Of a DNA stretch of 64,000 bases, positions 49,279 through 58,567 are shown one piece after another. How positions within the stretch are numbered: the first letter of the stretch is position 1; each line of letters begins with the position of its first letter. The stretch comes from Azospirillum thiophilum (lineage in GTDB: Bacteria; Pseudomonadota; Alphaproteobacteria; Azospirillales; Azospirillaceae). The translations under genes and the position numbers were made by a program. The DNA lies in contig NZ_CP012404.1 in assembly GCF_001305595.1 (NCBI RefSeq), positions 62,001-126,000 on the forward strand, read 5' to 3'. The notes under the pieces are model-generated. The model searched no databases, was not told the origin of the DNA, and saw nothing but the letters and a program-made list of their open reading frames with translations.

Positions 49279-52200
49279 TTACGTCCGCCCGGCCATTGAA
49301 CGATGAATGATCGGTGCCGGGTGCTGGCCGGGTGAGCAGGCGCGTAGCTCGGCGCATCTCGCTGCGACCCGGGCCAGGGATAGGCGGCGTGCATTCTGCT
49401 CAGCACGCAGCAGAGCCTGATCGGCGTCTTCCGTACCGTCGCGCATAATGGACGCCGCCTCGGCGTCCAGGGCCTGCGCCTTCGCCAGGTAACCGATCCG
49501 ACCCGACGCACAGGCTAGCTGCCGAACGAGTTGCGTCCGCTGTCGTGCATTCGCGACGTCGCCGACCAGAAGGTAGGTCTCGGCGAGCCAGAGATGCACT
49601 TGGTTGATGTAGGCGTTGACCCGCTCCTGTTCGGCGATGGCCAGCCCCCGCTTGAAGAGCCGCAGTCCATCTTGGACCTTGCCTGTGCAAGCCCGGGCAT
49701 ACGCGGTTGCCCCCAACAGGAAAGGCTTGTGGAGCTTTGAATCGATCGAATCGCACAGCTCGAGTGCCGTTTCGAGGTAGGGGATCGATTTCTCCGGTTC
49801 CGCAAGCAGGAGGTAGGTCCAGCCCATATGCTCATACGCGTAGAGCCGTGAGAAGTTGTGCTGGCTGGCATCCGCAGCTTCGACGGCATCCCGTGCCGTG
49901 CTGACGGCTTCACTTTCGTGGCCGATCTCCGCGCAGTTCCGTGCCAGGTTGGCGCAAATCCCGACCTCGCCGACCACCGCCAGTCCGAAACGTTCGCGCA
50001 GGCTGTTGGTGGGCAACATGTGCCGTGCCGACCGCAGCACGCTGCATCCTTCCGGATAGTGCCCTTTCTCCGCCAAAATTCCGCCAAGCCGCCCGAGCAG
50101 CTGAATCTGCGTCTTGCGGTCGAAGCTGCCGTCGTTGGCCTGCAATCCCTCGCGACTGAACTGGATGGCCCGGTCGATGTTGCCGTTCGACCACTCCACT
50201 GCGGCCAGCATCGAAGAGGCGCGCGCATAACGTCGCGGATCGCCAACGGCAAGAGACAGATCCCGGACATGTTCCAGCAGATGGCATGTGTCGGTGAAGC
50301 CGCGCGGCATCCTTGCCCGCGCGAGCGCGATGGACGTGTCGATCCTTTGCAGCGGCTTGCGGGGCAGGTCCGGACACCGATCCAGCGCGTCCAGGGCATT
50401 TCGGTAATGCCGGCCCGCGTCCTCAAGCCGGGAGCGAAGTTCCGACCTTACGCCGGCCCGGCGGCCGAACAGATGGGCAGCCGGCCAGTTCTCAGCCATG
50501 AAAGCATGGTGGGCCAGCAGATCCAGACGATTGGGCAGGTCGTGGTCGCGGCGGTGGCGCAATGCCTCCAACACGCGGGCGTGCAGAGCACGGCGATCCG
50601 CCTTGGTCAGGGTGGCATAGGCGACCTCCTGGACCAGCGCATGCTTGAAGGAATATTCCAGGTTGGGCAGCAGGCGGGTGCGCAGCACGAAGCCTGCGCG
50701 CTCGAGATAGGCGAGGCAGTCGGTCAGCTTCGGCATCGGCAGGCCGGTCAATGCCTGGAGCAGCCCGACATCGAAGGTGATGCCGATCACCGCCGCGTTC
50801 ATCAGCAGCCGACGGCGTTCCAGCGTCATCAGGTCCATGCGTTCGGCCAGCAGCGCATGCAGCGTGCGCGGCAGCTTGTTCACCACCAGCGGATCGACCA
50901 GCCGGTAGGCACCGGGCGCGCCTTCGATGGCGTTGGATGCCTCCAGTGTGCGCAGCACCTCTTCCAGATAGAGCGGAACGCCCTGGCAGCGGGCGGCGAC
51001 CTGGGTTTTCAACTCGACCAGCGACCAGTCGGATCCCAGCCAGTGGGACAGGAAAGCCTGGACCTGCTCCGTCGACAGCATGCCCAGATCGATGCGGCGT
51101 CCGCCCGGCCGGCCGTTCCAGCCCTGGTCCTGGGACTCGGGCCCCAGCGGAGGCGGCCGCCGGGTGGCGAGCAGCAGCAGACGGGAGTCGCTGCCCGGCA
51201 GCGATCCGACAAGCCGGTCGAGCAGGCGCACCATCACCGGCCGCGCCCAGTGCCCATCCTCCACCAATACCAGCAGAGGCCGCCCCAGCGCACCGGAACC
51301 GCCCCCGGCGGCGGCCTTGGGCGAAGCGAGTTCCAGGACCGCGCCCACCAGCCCCTCGATTCCCAGCGACAGGCGCTGTGCCGGATCCAGCCCGATCCAC
51401 AGCGGATCGGCGGCCGGTCGGCCGAACAGTGCGCGCACGGCATCGCCGGCCAGCGTTCCTGTCCGGCGGTTGGCGGCATCGCAAACCCAGCCTATACCCT
51501 CCTCGCTGGCACAGCCGGCAACCTGTTCGGCGAGGCTCAGCGCCACCGCTTCCAGGTCGTCGGGATCGGCCAGCCGGCGGATCGGCATCTGCGGCCATTG
51601 CAGCAGAGTCCAGCGCCGGCTGCGCGGATCGCGCAGGAATTCACCGACCAGCCGCGACTTGCCGATCCCGGCCTCGCCCTGCAGCAGGAGTTGGGCCGGT
51701 CTCCCAGCCTCCACCGAATCCGCGATCGCGAACAGGGCTGCCACCTCTTTTTCCCGCCCAACATAAGGAGCGTCGGTGGCCGACAGCAGGTCGGTTGCGG
51801 TGCGGCGCACGGCGCGGGCGCCATCGAGCAGGAAGGCCGGCATCGGCTCTACCTCTTCGGACAGGCGGAGGCTTCCCATCGGACGCACAGCCACCCCCAC
51901 CGGGATGAGGTCCAGCGTGTCGCGGCTGAGCTGGGCGCTGTCGGCGGCGGCACGCTGCTGAAGCTTGGCGGCCATGTGCACGCATTCGCCCACTGCGCGG
52001 TAGTCGGTCCACAGGCCGTTTGTCACCACATGGGCCACCGCATCGCCGGAACTGATGCCGATGCGGATCTGGAAGATGGGCCGGCCCTGCTCGTCGCGGG
52101 TGGAGCTCAGTATGTCCTGGGCGGCCAGGCAGGCGCGGAGCGCATGGTCTTCCTTGGCGCCGGGCGCACCGAAGGTCGCCAGGAAGCCGTCGCCCAGCAT

Positions 52201-52437
52201 CTGGGTCACCGTGCCCTCGAAGCGTGGCACCGCCTCCGTTATCCGGGTCAGGATCGACAGCAGCAGGTCGTCGGCATCCTCCGGGTCGCGGCCGGCCACC
52301 ATTGCGGAGGAACGGACGATATCCACGAACATCGCCGTGACCACCTTGCGTTCGCGCGGCTTCTCACCCGGCAGACGTGAGGCGTCCTGCCAGGGGCGAC
52401 TGCCGTCCGTCGCTGCGCTCCACAGTGTGTCCGCCAT
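49279..52437 (-). CDS. Class III adenylate/guanylate cyclase fused to AAA ATPase and TPR-like repeats
   Basis: 1052 aa, with GAGGGGGG before the ATG. Residues about 30-200 form a class III nucleotide cyclase: VVTAMFVDIVRSSAMVAGRD (metal Asp), VTQMLGDGFLATFGAPGAKE (second metal Asp) and TDYRAVGECVHMAAKLQQRA (transition-state region). About 225-600: AAA/NACHT-like ATPase, with YVGREKEVAALFAIADSVEA, Walker A LLLQGEAGIGKSRLVGEF and Walker B-like PLLVLVEDG. Then helical TPR-like repeats to the end. Makes a cyclic nucleotide in response to an unknown cue. It neighbours the Crp/Fnr locus, suggesting a signal source for it. Confidence 0.88.
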   Translation of the reverse strand: MADTLWSAATDGSRPWQDASRLPGEKPRERKVVTAMFVDIVRSSAMVAGRDPEDADDLLLSILTRITEAVPRFEGTVTQMLGDGFLATFGAPGAKEDHALRACLAAQDILSSTRDEQGRPIFQIRIGISSGDAVAHVVTNGLWTDYRAVGECVHMAAKLQQRAAADSAQLSRDTLDLIPVGVAVRPMGSLRLSEEVEPMPAFLLDGARAVRRTATDLLSATDAPYVGREKEVAALFAIADSVEAGRPAQLLLQGEAGIGKSRLVGEFLRDPRSRRWTLLQWPQMPIRRLADPDDLEAVALSLAEQVAGCASEEGIGWVCDAANRRTGTLAGDAVRALFGRPAADPLWIGLDPAQRLSLGIEGLVGAVLELASPKAAAGGGSGALGRPLLVLVEDGHWARPVMVRLLDRLVGSLPGSDSRLLLLATRRPPPLGPESQDQGWNGRPGGRRIDLGMLSTEQVQAFLSHWLGSDWSLVELKTQVAARCQGVPLYLEEVLRTLEASNAIEGAPGAYRLVDPLVVNKLPRTLHALLAERMDLMTLERRRLLMNAAVIGITFDVGLLQALTGLPMPKLTDCLAYLERAGFVLRTRLLPNLEYSFKHALVQEVAYATLTKADRRALHARVLEALRHRRDHDLPNRLDLLAHHAFMAENWPAAHLFGRRAGVRSELRSRLEDAGRHYRNALDALDRCPDLPRKPLQRIDTSIALARARMPRGFTDTCHLLEHVRDLSLAVGDPRRYARASSMLAAVEWSNGNIDRAIQFSREGLQANDGSFDRKTQIQLLGRLGGILAEKGHYPEGCSVLRSARHMLPTNSLRERFGLAVVGEVGICANLARNCAEIGHESEAVSTARDAVEAADASQHNFSRLYAYEHMGWTYLLLAEPEKSIPYLETALELCDSIDSKLHKPFLLGATAYARACTGKVQDGLRLFKRGLAIAEQERVNAYINQVHLWLAETYLLVGDVANARQRTQLVRQLACASGRIGYLAKAQALDAEAASIMRDGTEDADQALLRAEQNARRLSLARVAARCAELRACSPGQHPAPIIHRSMAGRT

Positions 52438-52545
52438 GTCCGCCCCCCTCGCGGAATTCGCGTTGACATATTAGAGCATGCATTTTGAATTTTGCGAACA
52501 TCCGAGCGATGCATCCACCCAAGATTTTCGTGCAGGTGGAATGTG

Positions 52546-52561
52546 ACATACCTTAGTATGT
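52546..52561. promoter_or_regulatory. Palindrome upstream of the cyclase gene
   Basis: ACATAC-CTTA-GTATGT, a perfect 6-bp inverted repeat 109 bp before the cyclase start and 16 bp from the ilvD terminator. Operator-like; no regulator assigned. Confidence 0.4.
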
Positions 52562-52571
52562 TGCCTTTGGC

Positions 52572-52601
52572 AAAAAAAGCGCCGCAACTTGCGCGGCGCT
52601 T
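52572..52601 (-). terminator. ilvD: Rho-independent terminator of ilvD
   Basis: On the minus strand: AAGCGCCGC, 7-nt loop, GCGGCGCTT running into TTTTTTT. Located 60 bp past the ilvD stop. Confidence 0.9.
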
Positions 52602-52660
52602 CTATAATTACTTGTGATATGTGCCGGATATGCCTGCCCCGTCGTGGAAGCGGGGCGGGC

Positions 52661-54526
52661 TCACCGGCGAACAGCGATGTTTTCGACCTGCGTCACATCG
52701 CGCACGGCACCGCGATCCGCGCTGGTCGTCAGAGCGGCATAGGCGCGCAGGGCCGGTGACACCATGCGCTCGCGGCCGACCGGCTTCCAGGCATCGACGC
52801 CCGTGGCATTCATCGCGTCGCGGCGGCGTTGCATCTCCTCGTTGCCGACGGCGAGCCGGATGATGCGGTTGGGAATGTCGATCTCGATGCGGTCGCCGTT
52901 CTCGACCAGGCCGATGGCGCCGCCCTGCGCCGCTTCCGGCGAGACATGGCCGATCGACAGGCCCGAGGTGCCGCCGGAGAACCGCCCGTCGGTGACCAGG
53001 GCGCAGGCCTTGCCCAGCCCCTTCGACTTCAGGTAGCTGGTCGGGTACAGCATCTCCTGCATGCCGGGGCCGCCGCGCGGACCCTCATAGCGGATCACCA
53101 CGACCTCGCCGGCCTTCACCACGTCGCCCAGGATGCCGGCGACGGCATCGTCCTGGCTTTCGAACACGCGGGCCGGCCCGGCGAAGACGAGGTTGGAGGC
53201 GTCGACGCCTGCCGTCTTCACGATGCAGCCGTTCTCCGCGATGTTGCCGTACAGCACGGCCAGACCGCCGTCCTGGCTGAAGGCCTTCTCCGACTTGCGG
53301 ATGACGCCCTTCTCGCGGTCGAGGTCCAGGTCCGGCCAGCGGCGCTCCTGGCTGAAGGGCACGACGGTGGGGATGCCGCCGGGGGCGGCCTTGTAGAGGG
53401 TATGGACGGCCGGGTCCTGGGTGCGCATCACGTCCCAGCGGTCGATCGCGTCGCCCAGGGTCTGCGCGTGGACGGTCGGAGCCGTGCGGTTCAGCAGACC
53501 GGCGCGGTCCAACTCGCCCAGGATGCCGAAGATGCCGCCGGCGCGGTGCACGTCCTCGATATGGACGTCGCCGACGGCCGGGGCGACCTTGCAGACGTTG
53601 GGAACGTTGCGCGACAGCCGGTCGATGTCGGCCATGGTGAAGTCGACCTCGCCTTCCTGCGCCGCGGCCAGGATGTGCAGCACGGTGTTGGTCGAGCCGC
53701 CCATGGCGATGTCCAGCGTCATCGCATTCTCGAAGGCCGCCTTGGTGGCGATGCCGCGCGGCAGGGCGGTGGCGTCCTCCTCCTGGTACCAGCGGCGGCA
53801 GAGGTCGACGGCGAGGCGGCCGGCGGCCAGGAACAGCTCCTTGCGGTCGGCATGGGTGGCGAGGATGGTGCCGTTGCCGGGCAGCGACAGGCCGAGCGCC
53901 TCGGTCAGGCAGTTCATCGAGTTGGCGGTGAACATGCCGGAGCAGGAACCGCAGGTCGGGCAGGACCCGCGCTCCATCTCAGCCGCCTCCTCGTCGGAGA
54001 CGGTCGGGTCGGCGGCGGCAACCATGGCGTCGATCAAGTCGACCGCCTTGGTCTTGCCGCGCCACTTGACCTTGCCGGCCTCCATCGGGCCGCCCGAGAC
54101 GAAGATCGCCGGGATGTTCAACCGCATCGCCGCCATCAGCATGCCGGGCGTGATCTTATCGCAGTTGGAGATGCAGACCAGCGCATCGGCGCAGTGGGCG
54201 TTCGCCATGTATTCGACCGCATCGGCGATCAGCTCGCGCGAGGGCAGGCTGTAGAGCATGCCGCCATGGCCCATGGCGATGCCGTCGTCAACCGCGATGG
54301 TGTTGAACTCCTTCGCGACGCCGCCGGCCTTCTCGATCTCTCGCGCGACCAATTGGCCCAGATCCTTCAGGTGGACGTGGCCGGGCACGAACTGGGTGAA
54401 GGAATTGGCGATGGCGATGATCGGCTTGCCGAAATCGCCGTCCTTCATGCCGGTCGCCCGCCACAGGCCGCGCGCGCCCGCCATGTTGCGGCCGTGGGTT
54501 GAGGTGCGGGAGCGGTAGTGCGGCAT
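52661..54526 (-). CDS. ilvD: Dihydroxy-acid dehydratase
   Basis: 621 aa from ATG 54524-54526, the normal IlvD length; the frame upstream to 54652 is not homologous. Dehydrates 2,3-dihydroxy-3-methyl acids in valine, leucine and isoleucine synthesis. Fe-S ligand motifs CISNCDKITPG and ERGSCPTCGSCSGMFTANSM (conserved cysteines present), start MPHYRSRTSTHGRNMAGARG, plus TDGRFSGGTSGLSIGHVSPE with the catalytic Ser. Monocistronic, with its own terminator. Another core-metabolism gene on this replicon. Confidence 0.97.
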   Translation of the reverse strand: MPHYRSRTSTHGRNMAGARGLWRATGMKDGDFGKPIIAIANSFTQFVPGHVHLKDLGQLVAREIEKAGGVAKEFNTIAVDDGIAMGHGGMLYSLPSRELIADAVEYMANAHCADALVCISNCDKITPGMLMAAMRLNIPAIFVSGGPMEAGKVKWRGKTKAVDLIDAMVAAADPTVSDEEAAEMERGSCPTCGSCSGMFTANSMNCLTEALGLSLPGNGTILATHADRKELFLAAGRLAVDLCRRWYQEEDATALPRGIATKAAFENAMTLDIAMGGSTNTVLHILAAAQEGEVDFTMADIDRLSRNVPNVCKVAPAVGDVHIEDVHRAGGIFGILGELDRAGLLNRTAPTVHAQTLGDAIDRWDVMRTQDPAVHTLYKAAPGGIPTVVPFSQERRWPDLDLDREKGVIRKSEKAFSQDGGLAVLYGNIAENGCIVKTAGVDASNLVFAGPARVFESQDDAVAGILGDVVKAGEVVVIRYEGPRGGPGMQEMLYPTSYLKSKGLGKACALVTDGRFSGGTSGLSIGHVSPEAAQGGAIGLVENGDRIEIDIPNRIIRLAVGNEEMQRRRDAMNATGVDAWKPVGRERMVSPALRAYAALTTSADRGAVRDVTQVENIAVRR

Positions 54527-54669
54527 GGATCGGTCCTCAGCTGGTCGATTCGGGCGAGTTGGCGAAAGGAATGGAACGAAACGGGTGGGCACCTTAGCAA
54601 TCTCCTGTCGCGGATGCCAGAGGCGCGACAGCGGCGTGGCCCTGCCATGCACGCCGCGAGGATTGCCGA

Positions 54670-54717
54670 TGATAAGCTAGCTTATTAGATCTTCCGAAGT
54701 GATAAGCAAGCTTGTGA
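54670..54717. promoter_or_regulatory. Paired MarR operators
   Basis: TGATAAGCTAGCTTATTA (54670-54687, with perfect 14-bp core palindrome ATAAGCTAGCTTAT) and TGATAAGCAAGCTTGTGA (54700-54717) are two similar dyads 30 bp apart, about three helical turns. The second ends 7 bp before the annotated marR start. Strong candidates for autorepression of the MarR-EmrAB operon; could also touch ilvD. Confidence 0.75.
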
Positions 54718-54724
54718 ATGCCCG

Positions 54725-55216
54725 ATGTCCTCCGCCGCGAATCCCCAGTCCACCAATCTCCATTCCATGACTCTGGGCGCCGTCCTGAACGACACGGCGC
54801 GGCTGATGCGCGTCCGCTTCGACCAGCGCGCGCGCCATCTCGGGCTTACCCGCGCCCAATGGTCGGTGATCGCCACGCTGGCCCGGAACGAGGGGATCAG
54901 GCAGACGGCCCTGGCCGACCTGCTGGAGATCGAGCCGATCACCTTGTGCCGGCAGATCGACCGCATGGAGGAGGGCGGCTGGATCGAGCGGCATCCCGAC
55001 CCCAGCGACCGGCGGGCACGGCTGCCGCGCCTGACGCCGAAAGCGCATGCGGTGCTGGAGCGGGGGAGGGCGGTGGCCACCGGCATCTATGCGGAGGCGC
55101 TGTCCGGTCTGCCGCCCGATGCCGAGGCGCAGCTGGTGGAGATGCTGGCGCACATGCGCGCCAACCTGTCCGACCGCCGGGCCGATTCGGCCGAAAAAGC
55201 CGCCGCGAAATCCTGA
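54725..55216 (+). CDS. MarR-family transcriptional regulator
   Basis: 163 aa from ATG 54725; the operator lies so close that a later start at 54767 (MTLGAVLNDTARLMRVRFDQ) is possible. Winged HTH: LTRAQWSVIATLARNEGIRQ, then TALADLLEIEPITLCRQIDR and the wing DPSDRRARLPRLTPKA. Upstream of emrA- and emrB-like genes in the same direction, so it most likely represses this efflux operon until bound by a phenolic or drug ligand. Confidence 0.92.
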   Translation: MSSAANPQSTNLHSMTLGAVLNDTARLMRVRFDQRARHLGLTRAQWSVIATLARNEGIRQTALADLLEIEPITLCRQIDRMEEGGWIERHPDPSDRRARLPRLTPKAHAVLERGRAVATGIYAEALSGLPPDAEAQLVEMLAHMRANLSDRRADSAEKAAAKS

Positions 55217-55249
55217 CCCACGCTGTTTTCTCTTCGGGACCAGACCGCA

Positions 55250-56386
55250 ATGACCGCCGTATCCGATCCTGTGACCGACCGTGACGCCGCAAACCGCCCC
55301 GCGGCCGGCACCCCCGCCCGCCGGCCGCGCTGGCGCCGCTGGCTGCTGATGGCCGCCCTGCCGCTGCTGGTGGCGATCGGCGGCGGCTATGAGTATGTGG
55401 TGGGCGGGCGCTATGTCTCGACCGACAACGCCTATGTCCAGCAGGACAAGGTGACGATCAGCCCCGACATCTCCGGCCGCATCGTCGAGGTGGCGGTTGG
55501 CGAGAACCAGCCGGTCCATCGCGGCGACCTGCTGTTCCGCATCGACGACGAGCCATATCGGCTGGCCTTGCGGCAGGCCGACGCCGCTCTGGCTTCGGCC
55601 CGCCTGAAGGTGGAACAACTGCGCGCCGACCTGGGCGAGGAGCTGGCCAAGCAGGCCGCCGCCGAGGAGAAGGTCTCCTTCGAGCAGCGCGAGTTCCAGC
55701 GCCAGCAGGATCTGCTGAAGACCGGCGTTGCCGCGCGTGCCACCTACGATTCCGTGCGCCACGACCTGCAGGCGGCGCAGCAGGATCTGAACACGGCAAA
55801 GCAGGCGGTGGTCAGCGCCCGTGCCGCCCTGGGCGGCGATCCCGACATTCCCACCGACCGCCACCCGACGGTGCTGGAGGCGCTGGCGAAGAAGGCGACC
55901 GCCCAGCGCGACCTGGACCACACGGTGGTGACGGCGCCGGCCGATGGCGTGGTCAGCCAGACCGACCGGCTCCTGGCCGGGCAATACGCAACGGTCGGCC
56001 TGTCGATGGTCAGCCTGGTGATGAGCGGGTCGAGTTGGGTCGAGGCCAACTTCAAGGAAACCGACCTGACCCACATGGCGGTCGGCCAGAGCGCGACCGT
56101 GGTGCTGGATGCCTATTCCAGCCACACCCTGTCCGCCCATGTCGAAAGCATCGGTGCCGGCACCGGGTCGGAATTCTCGGTCCTGCCCGCCCAGAACGCC
56201 ACCGGCAACTGGGTGAAGGTGGTGCAGCGCGTGCCTGTCCGCCTGCGCATCGACGGGAGCCGGGACGCGGATCCCGCCGCCGCGGTGCCGCTGCGCACCG
56301 GCCTGAGCGCCGAGGTGGAGGTCGACACGCATTACAGCCGGCCGCTGCCGGGTGCGATCGGCAACGCGGTCGCGGCGATCCGGTAA
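55250..56386 (+). CDS. EmrA/HlyD-family membrane fusion protein
   Basis: 378 aa. N-terminal TM at about residues 28-48 (WRRWLLMAALPLLVAIGGGY), then biotin-lipoyl-like half YVSTDNAYVQQDKVTISPDI and SGRIVEVAVGENQPVHRGDL, a long alpha-hairpin about 95-190, and the second lipoyl half VTAPADGVVSQTDRLLAGQY. Periplasmic adaptor joining the EmrB-type pump to an outer-membrane channel. Starts 33 bp after marR; emrB follows after 20 bp. Confidence 0.92.
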   Translation: MTAVSDPVTDRDAANRPAAGTPARRPRWRRWLLMAALPLLVAIGGGYEYVVGGRYVSTDNAYVQQDKVTISPDISGRIVEVAVGENQPVHRGDLLFRIDDEPYRLALRQADAALASARLKVEQLRADLGEELAKQAAAEEKVSFEQREFQRQQDLLKTGVAARATYDSVRHDLQAAQQDLNTAKQAVVSARAALGGDPDIPTDRHPTVLEALAKKATAQRDLDHTVVTAPADGVVSQTDRLLAGQYATVGLSMVSLVMSGSSWVEANFKETDLTHMAVGQSATVVLDAYSSHTLSAHVESIGAGTGSEFSVLPAQNATGNWVKVVQRVPVRLRIDGSRDADPAAAVPLRTGLSAEVEVDTHYSRPLPGAIGNAVAAIR

Positions 56387-56406
56387 TCGCTTGTCGGAGA
56401 GTTCCC

Positions 56407-57963
56407 ATGGCTGCCGCCCAATCCTCCGCACAGACCTCCGGCGCTCCGCATGAGGTCAAGCATCGCGGCATGATCACCGTCTCGATCATGCTGGCGACCA
56501 TCATGCAGGTGCTCGACACCACCATCGCCAACGTCGCCCTGCCCAGCATGCAGGGCAGCCTGGGGGCGGCGCAGGACAGCATCACCTGGGTGCTGACCTC
56601 CTATATCGTGGCGGCGGCTATCGCGACCCCGGCCACCGGTTGGATGGCCGACCGGTTCGGGCGCAAGCGGCTGTTCCTGATCGCGGTGGCCGGCTTCACC
56701 GCGGCGTCGGTGCTGTGCGGGCTGGCCGGCAGCCTGACGCAGATGGTGGCCTTCCGGCTGGTGCAGGGCGTCTTCGGCGCCGCGCTGGTCCCGCTGTCGC
56801 AGTCGGTGCTGCTGGACATCAACCCGAAGGAGCGGCACGGGCAGGCCATGGCGCTGTGGGGCGCCGGCATCATGGTCGGCCCGATCGCCGGGCCGACGCT
56901 CGGCGGCTGGCTGACAGACGGCTTCAGCTGGCGCTGGGTCTTCTACATCAACCTGCCGGTCGGGCTGCTGGCCTTCGCCGGCATGGCGATCTTCCTGCAC
57001 GAGACCAGGGGCCGTCAGCGGAGCTTCGACTTCTTCGGCTTCGCCATGCTCGGGCTGGCGGTCGGCGCCTTCCAGATGCTGCTGGACCGCGGCGAGCAGC
57101 TGGACTGGTTCGGAGCGACCGAGATTTGGATCGAGACGGCGCTTGCCGCCTGCGCCTTCTGGATCTTCGCCGTCCACATCGCCACCGCCCATGGCAGCAC
57201 CCGGACGGAACCCTTCATCGACCCGGCGCTGCTGCGCGACCGCAACTTCGTCACCGGGCTGGTGCTGATCTTCGTGATCGGGGTGATCCTGCTGGCGACC
57301 ATGGCGCTGCTGCCGCCGATGCTGCAGAACCTGCTGGGCTACCCGACGGTCACCACCGGGCTGGTGCTGGCGCCGCGCGGCGTCGGCACGATGATCTCGA
57401 TGCTGGTGGTCGGCCGGCTGGTGCGCAAGGTGGACGCGCGGCTGCTGATCCTGGCCGGCGTGCTGACGACGAGCTGGTCGCTGTGGTCGATGACCGGCTT
57501 CACCATCGTGATGGACCGCAGCCCGATCATCGTCAGCGGCGTGGTGCAGGGCCTCGGCCTCGGGCTCGTCTTCGTGCCGCTCAGCACCATCGCCTTCGCC
57601 ACGCTGGAGCCGCGGCTGCGCACCGACGCCGCCAGCCTGTTCAGCCTGGTGCGCAACCTGGGCAGCAGCGTCGGCATCTCGGTGGTGATGACGCTGCTGT
57701 CGCAGAACACCCAGATCAATCACGCCAGCCTGGCCGGGCACCTGACGCCCTTCTCCCAGACGCTGACGGAACAGGTGACCGCCTCGCCCGCGGCGCTGGC
57801 GATGCTGAACGCCCAGGTCACGCAGCAGGCGGCGATGATCGCCTACATCGACGACTTCAAGCTGATGATGTATGTCGCGCTGCTGGTGATCCCGATGCTG
57901 CTGCTGCTCCGGCGGCCGAAGGCGGGGGCTCCGGCGCCGGACGAGGCGGCGGTGATGGAATAG
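56407..57963 (+). CDS. EmrB/QacA-family (DHA2) multidrug MFS exporter
   Basis: 518 aa from ATG 56407 (GGAGAGTTCCC upstream). 14 TM segments; DHA2 motifs VLDTTIANVALPSMQGSLGA, WVLTSYIVAAAIATPATGWM and ADRFGRKRLFLIAVAGF, and GPIAGPTLGGWLTDGFSWRW (motif C and following). Proton-driven export of hydrophobic toxic compounds with the EmrA partner. No TolC-like gene nearby, so a shared outer-membrane channel would be used. Confidence 0.94.
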   Translation: MAAAQSSAQTSGAPHEVKHRGMITVSIMLATIMQVLDTTIANVALPSMQGSLGAAQDSITWVLTSYIVAAAIATPATGWMADRFGRKRLFLIAVAGFTAASVLCGLAGSLTQMVAFRLVQGVFGAALVPLSQSVLLDINPKERHGQAMALWGAGIMVGPIAGPTLGGWLTDGFSWRWVFYINLPVGLLAFAGMAIFLHETRGRQRSFDFFGFAMLGLAVGAFQMLLDRGEQLDWFGATEIWIETALAACAFWIFAVHIATAHGSTRTEPFIDPALLRDRNFVTGLVLIFVIGVILLATMALLPPMLQNLLGYPTVTTGLVLAPRGVGTMISMLVVGRLVRKVDARLLILAGVLTTSWSLWSMTGFTIVMDRSPIIVSGVVQGLGLGLVFVPLSTIAFATLEPRLRTDAASLFSLVRNLGSSVGISVVMTLLSQNTQINHASLAGHLTPFSQTLTEQVTASPAALAMLNAQVTQQAAMIAYIDDFKLMMYVALLVIPMLLLLRRPKAGAPAPDEAAVME

Positions 57964-58335
57964 TCAGCCGGGCGACGCGGTCTTGCCGCCGTTCTTCTTC
58001 GCGGCGCGGGCGGATTTGGCAGGGGGGGCGGCCTTTTCCGGCCTTGCCGGCTCTGACTTCGGCGCTTCGGATTTGGCACCCTCCGCCGGGGTTCCGGCGA
58101 CTTCCGACAGGGATTCGGCGGCGGCGCGGGTGCTCTTGCCCGTCGCCTTGGGAGCGGCCGCCTTCCTGCGTGAGCCGGCCACCTTTTCGGTCGGCGCCAC
58201 GGCGCCGGCACCGCGGATTTCCGCTTCGGCCTGGGCCCAATGGTCGGCATCGCGGCCTTGCGGGTGGCCTTCGCTTTCCCACAGCTCATGGGCGCGGCGT
58301 CGGATACGCTCCTGGATGTCGTCGGTATCGGCCAT
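57964..58335 (-). CDS. DUF2934 domain protein with Ala/Lys/Pro-rich tail
   Basis: 123 aa from ATG 58333-58335. The first 45 residues are DUF2934: MADTDDIQERIRRRAHELWE, then SEGHPQGRDADHWAQAEAEI. The remaining 75 residues are low-complexity Ala/Lys/Pro/Glu, histone-like in composition. Function unknown; common in rhizobia and relatives. Convergent with the efflux operon. Confidence 0.85.
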   Translation of the reverse strand: MADTDDIQERIRRRAHELWESEGHPQGRDADHWAQAEAEIRGAGAVAPTEKVAGSRRKAAAPKATGKSTRAAAESLSEVAGTPAEGAKSEAPKSEPARPEKAAPPAKSARAAKKNGGKTASPG

Positions 58336-58567
58336 CAAGTCCCCCATTCCACTGCCCATTCCACTGCCGAGCGGGCCTGCCATACCGTATTTTGTGGCAG
58401 CGTCCCGCCAACGTTGCAAAGCCACTCCTGCGAGGCACCACGGAAGAGGCGGAGACTCGCGGCTCCGCCATCGCATGGCGGCAACAGCAGGGAACGGCAG
58501 GTGGTTCCCAACCGGCGCATTCCATGCCACAAGGCGCCGGCCGACCCGAACCGTGAGCGCAGCATCC

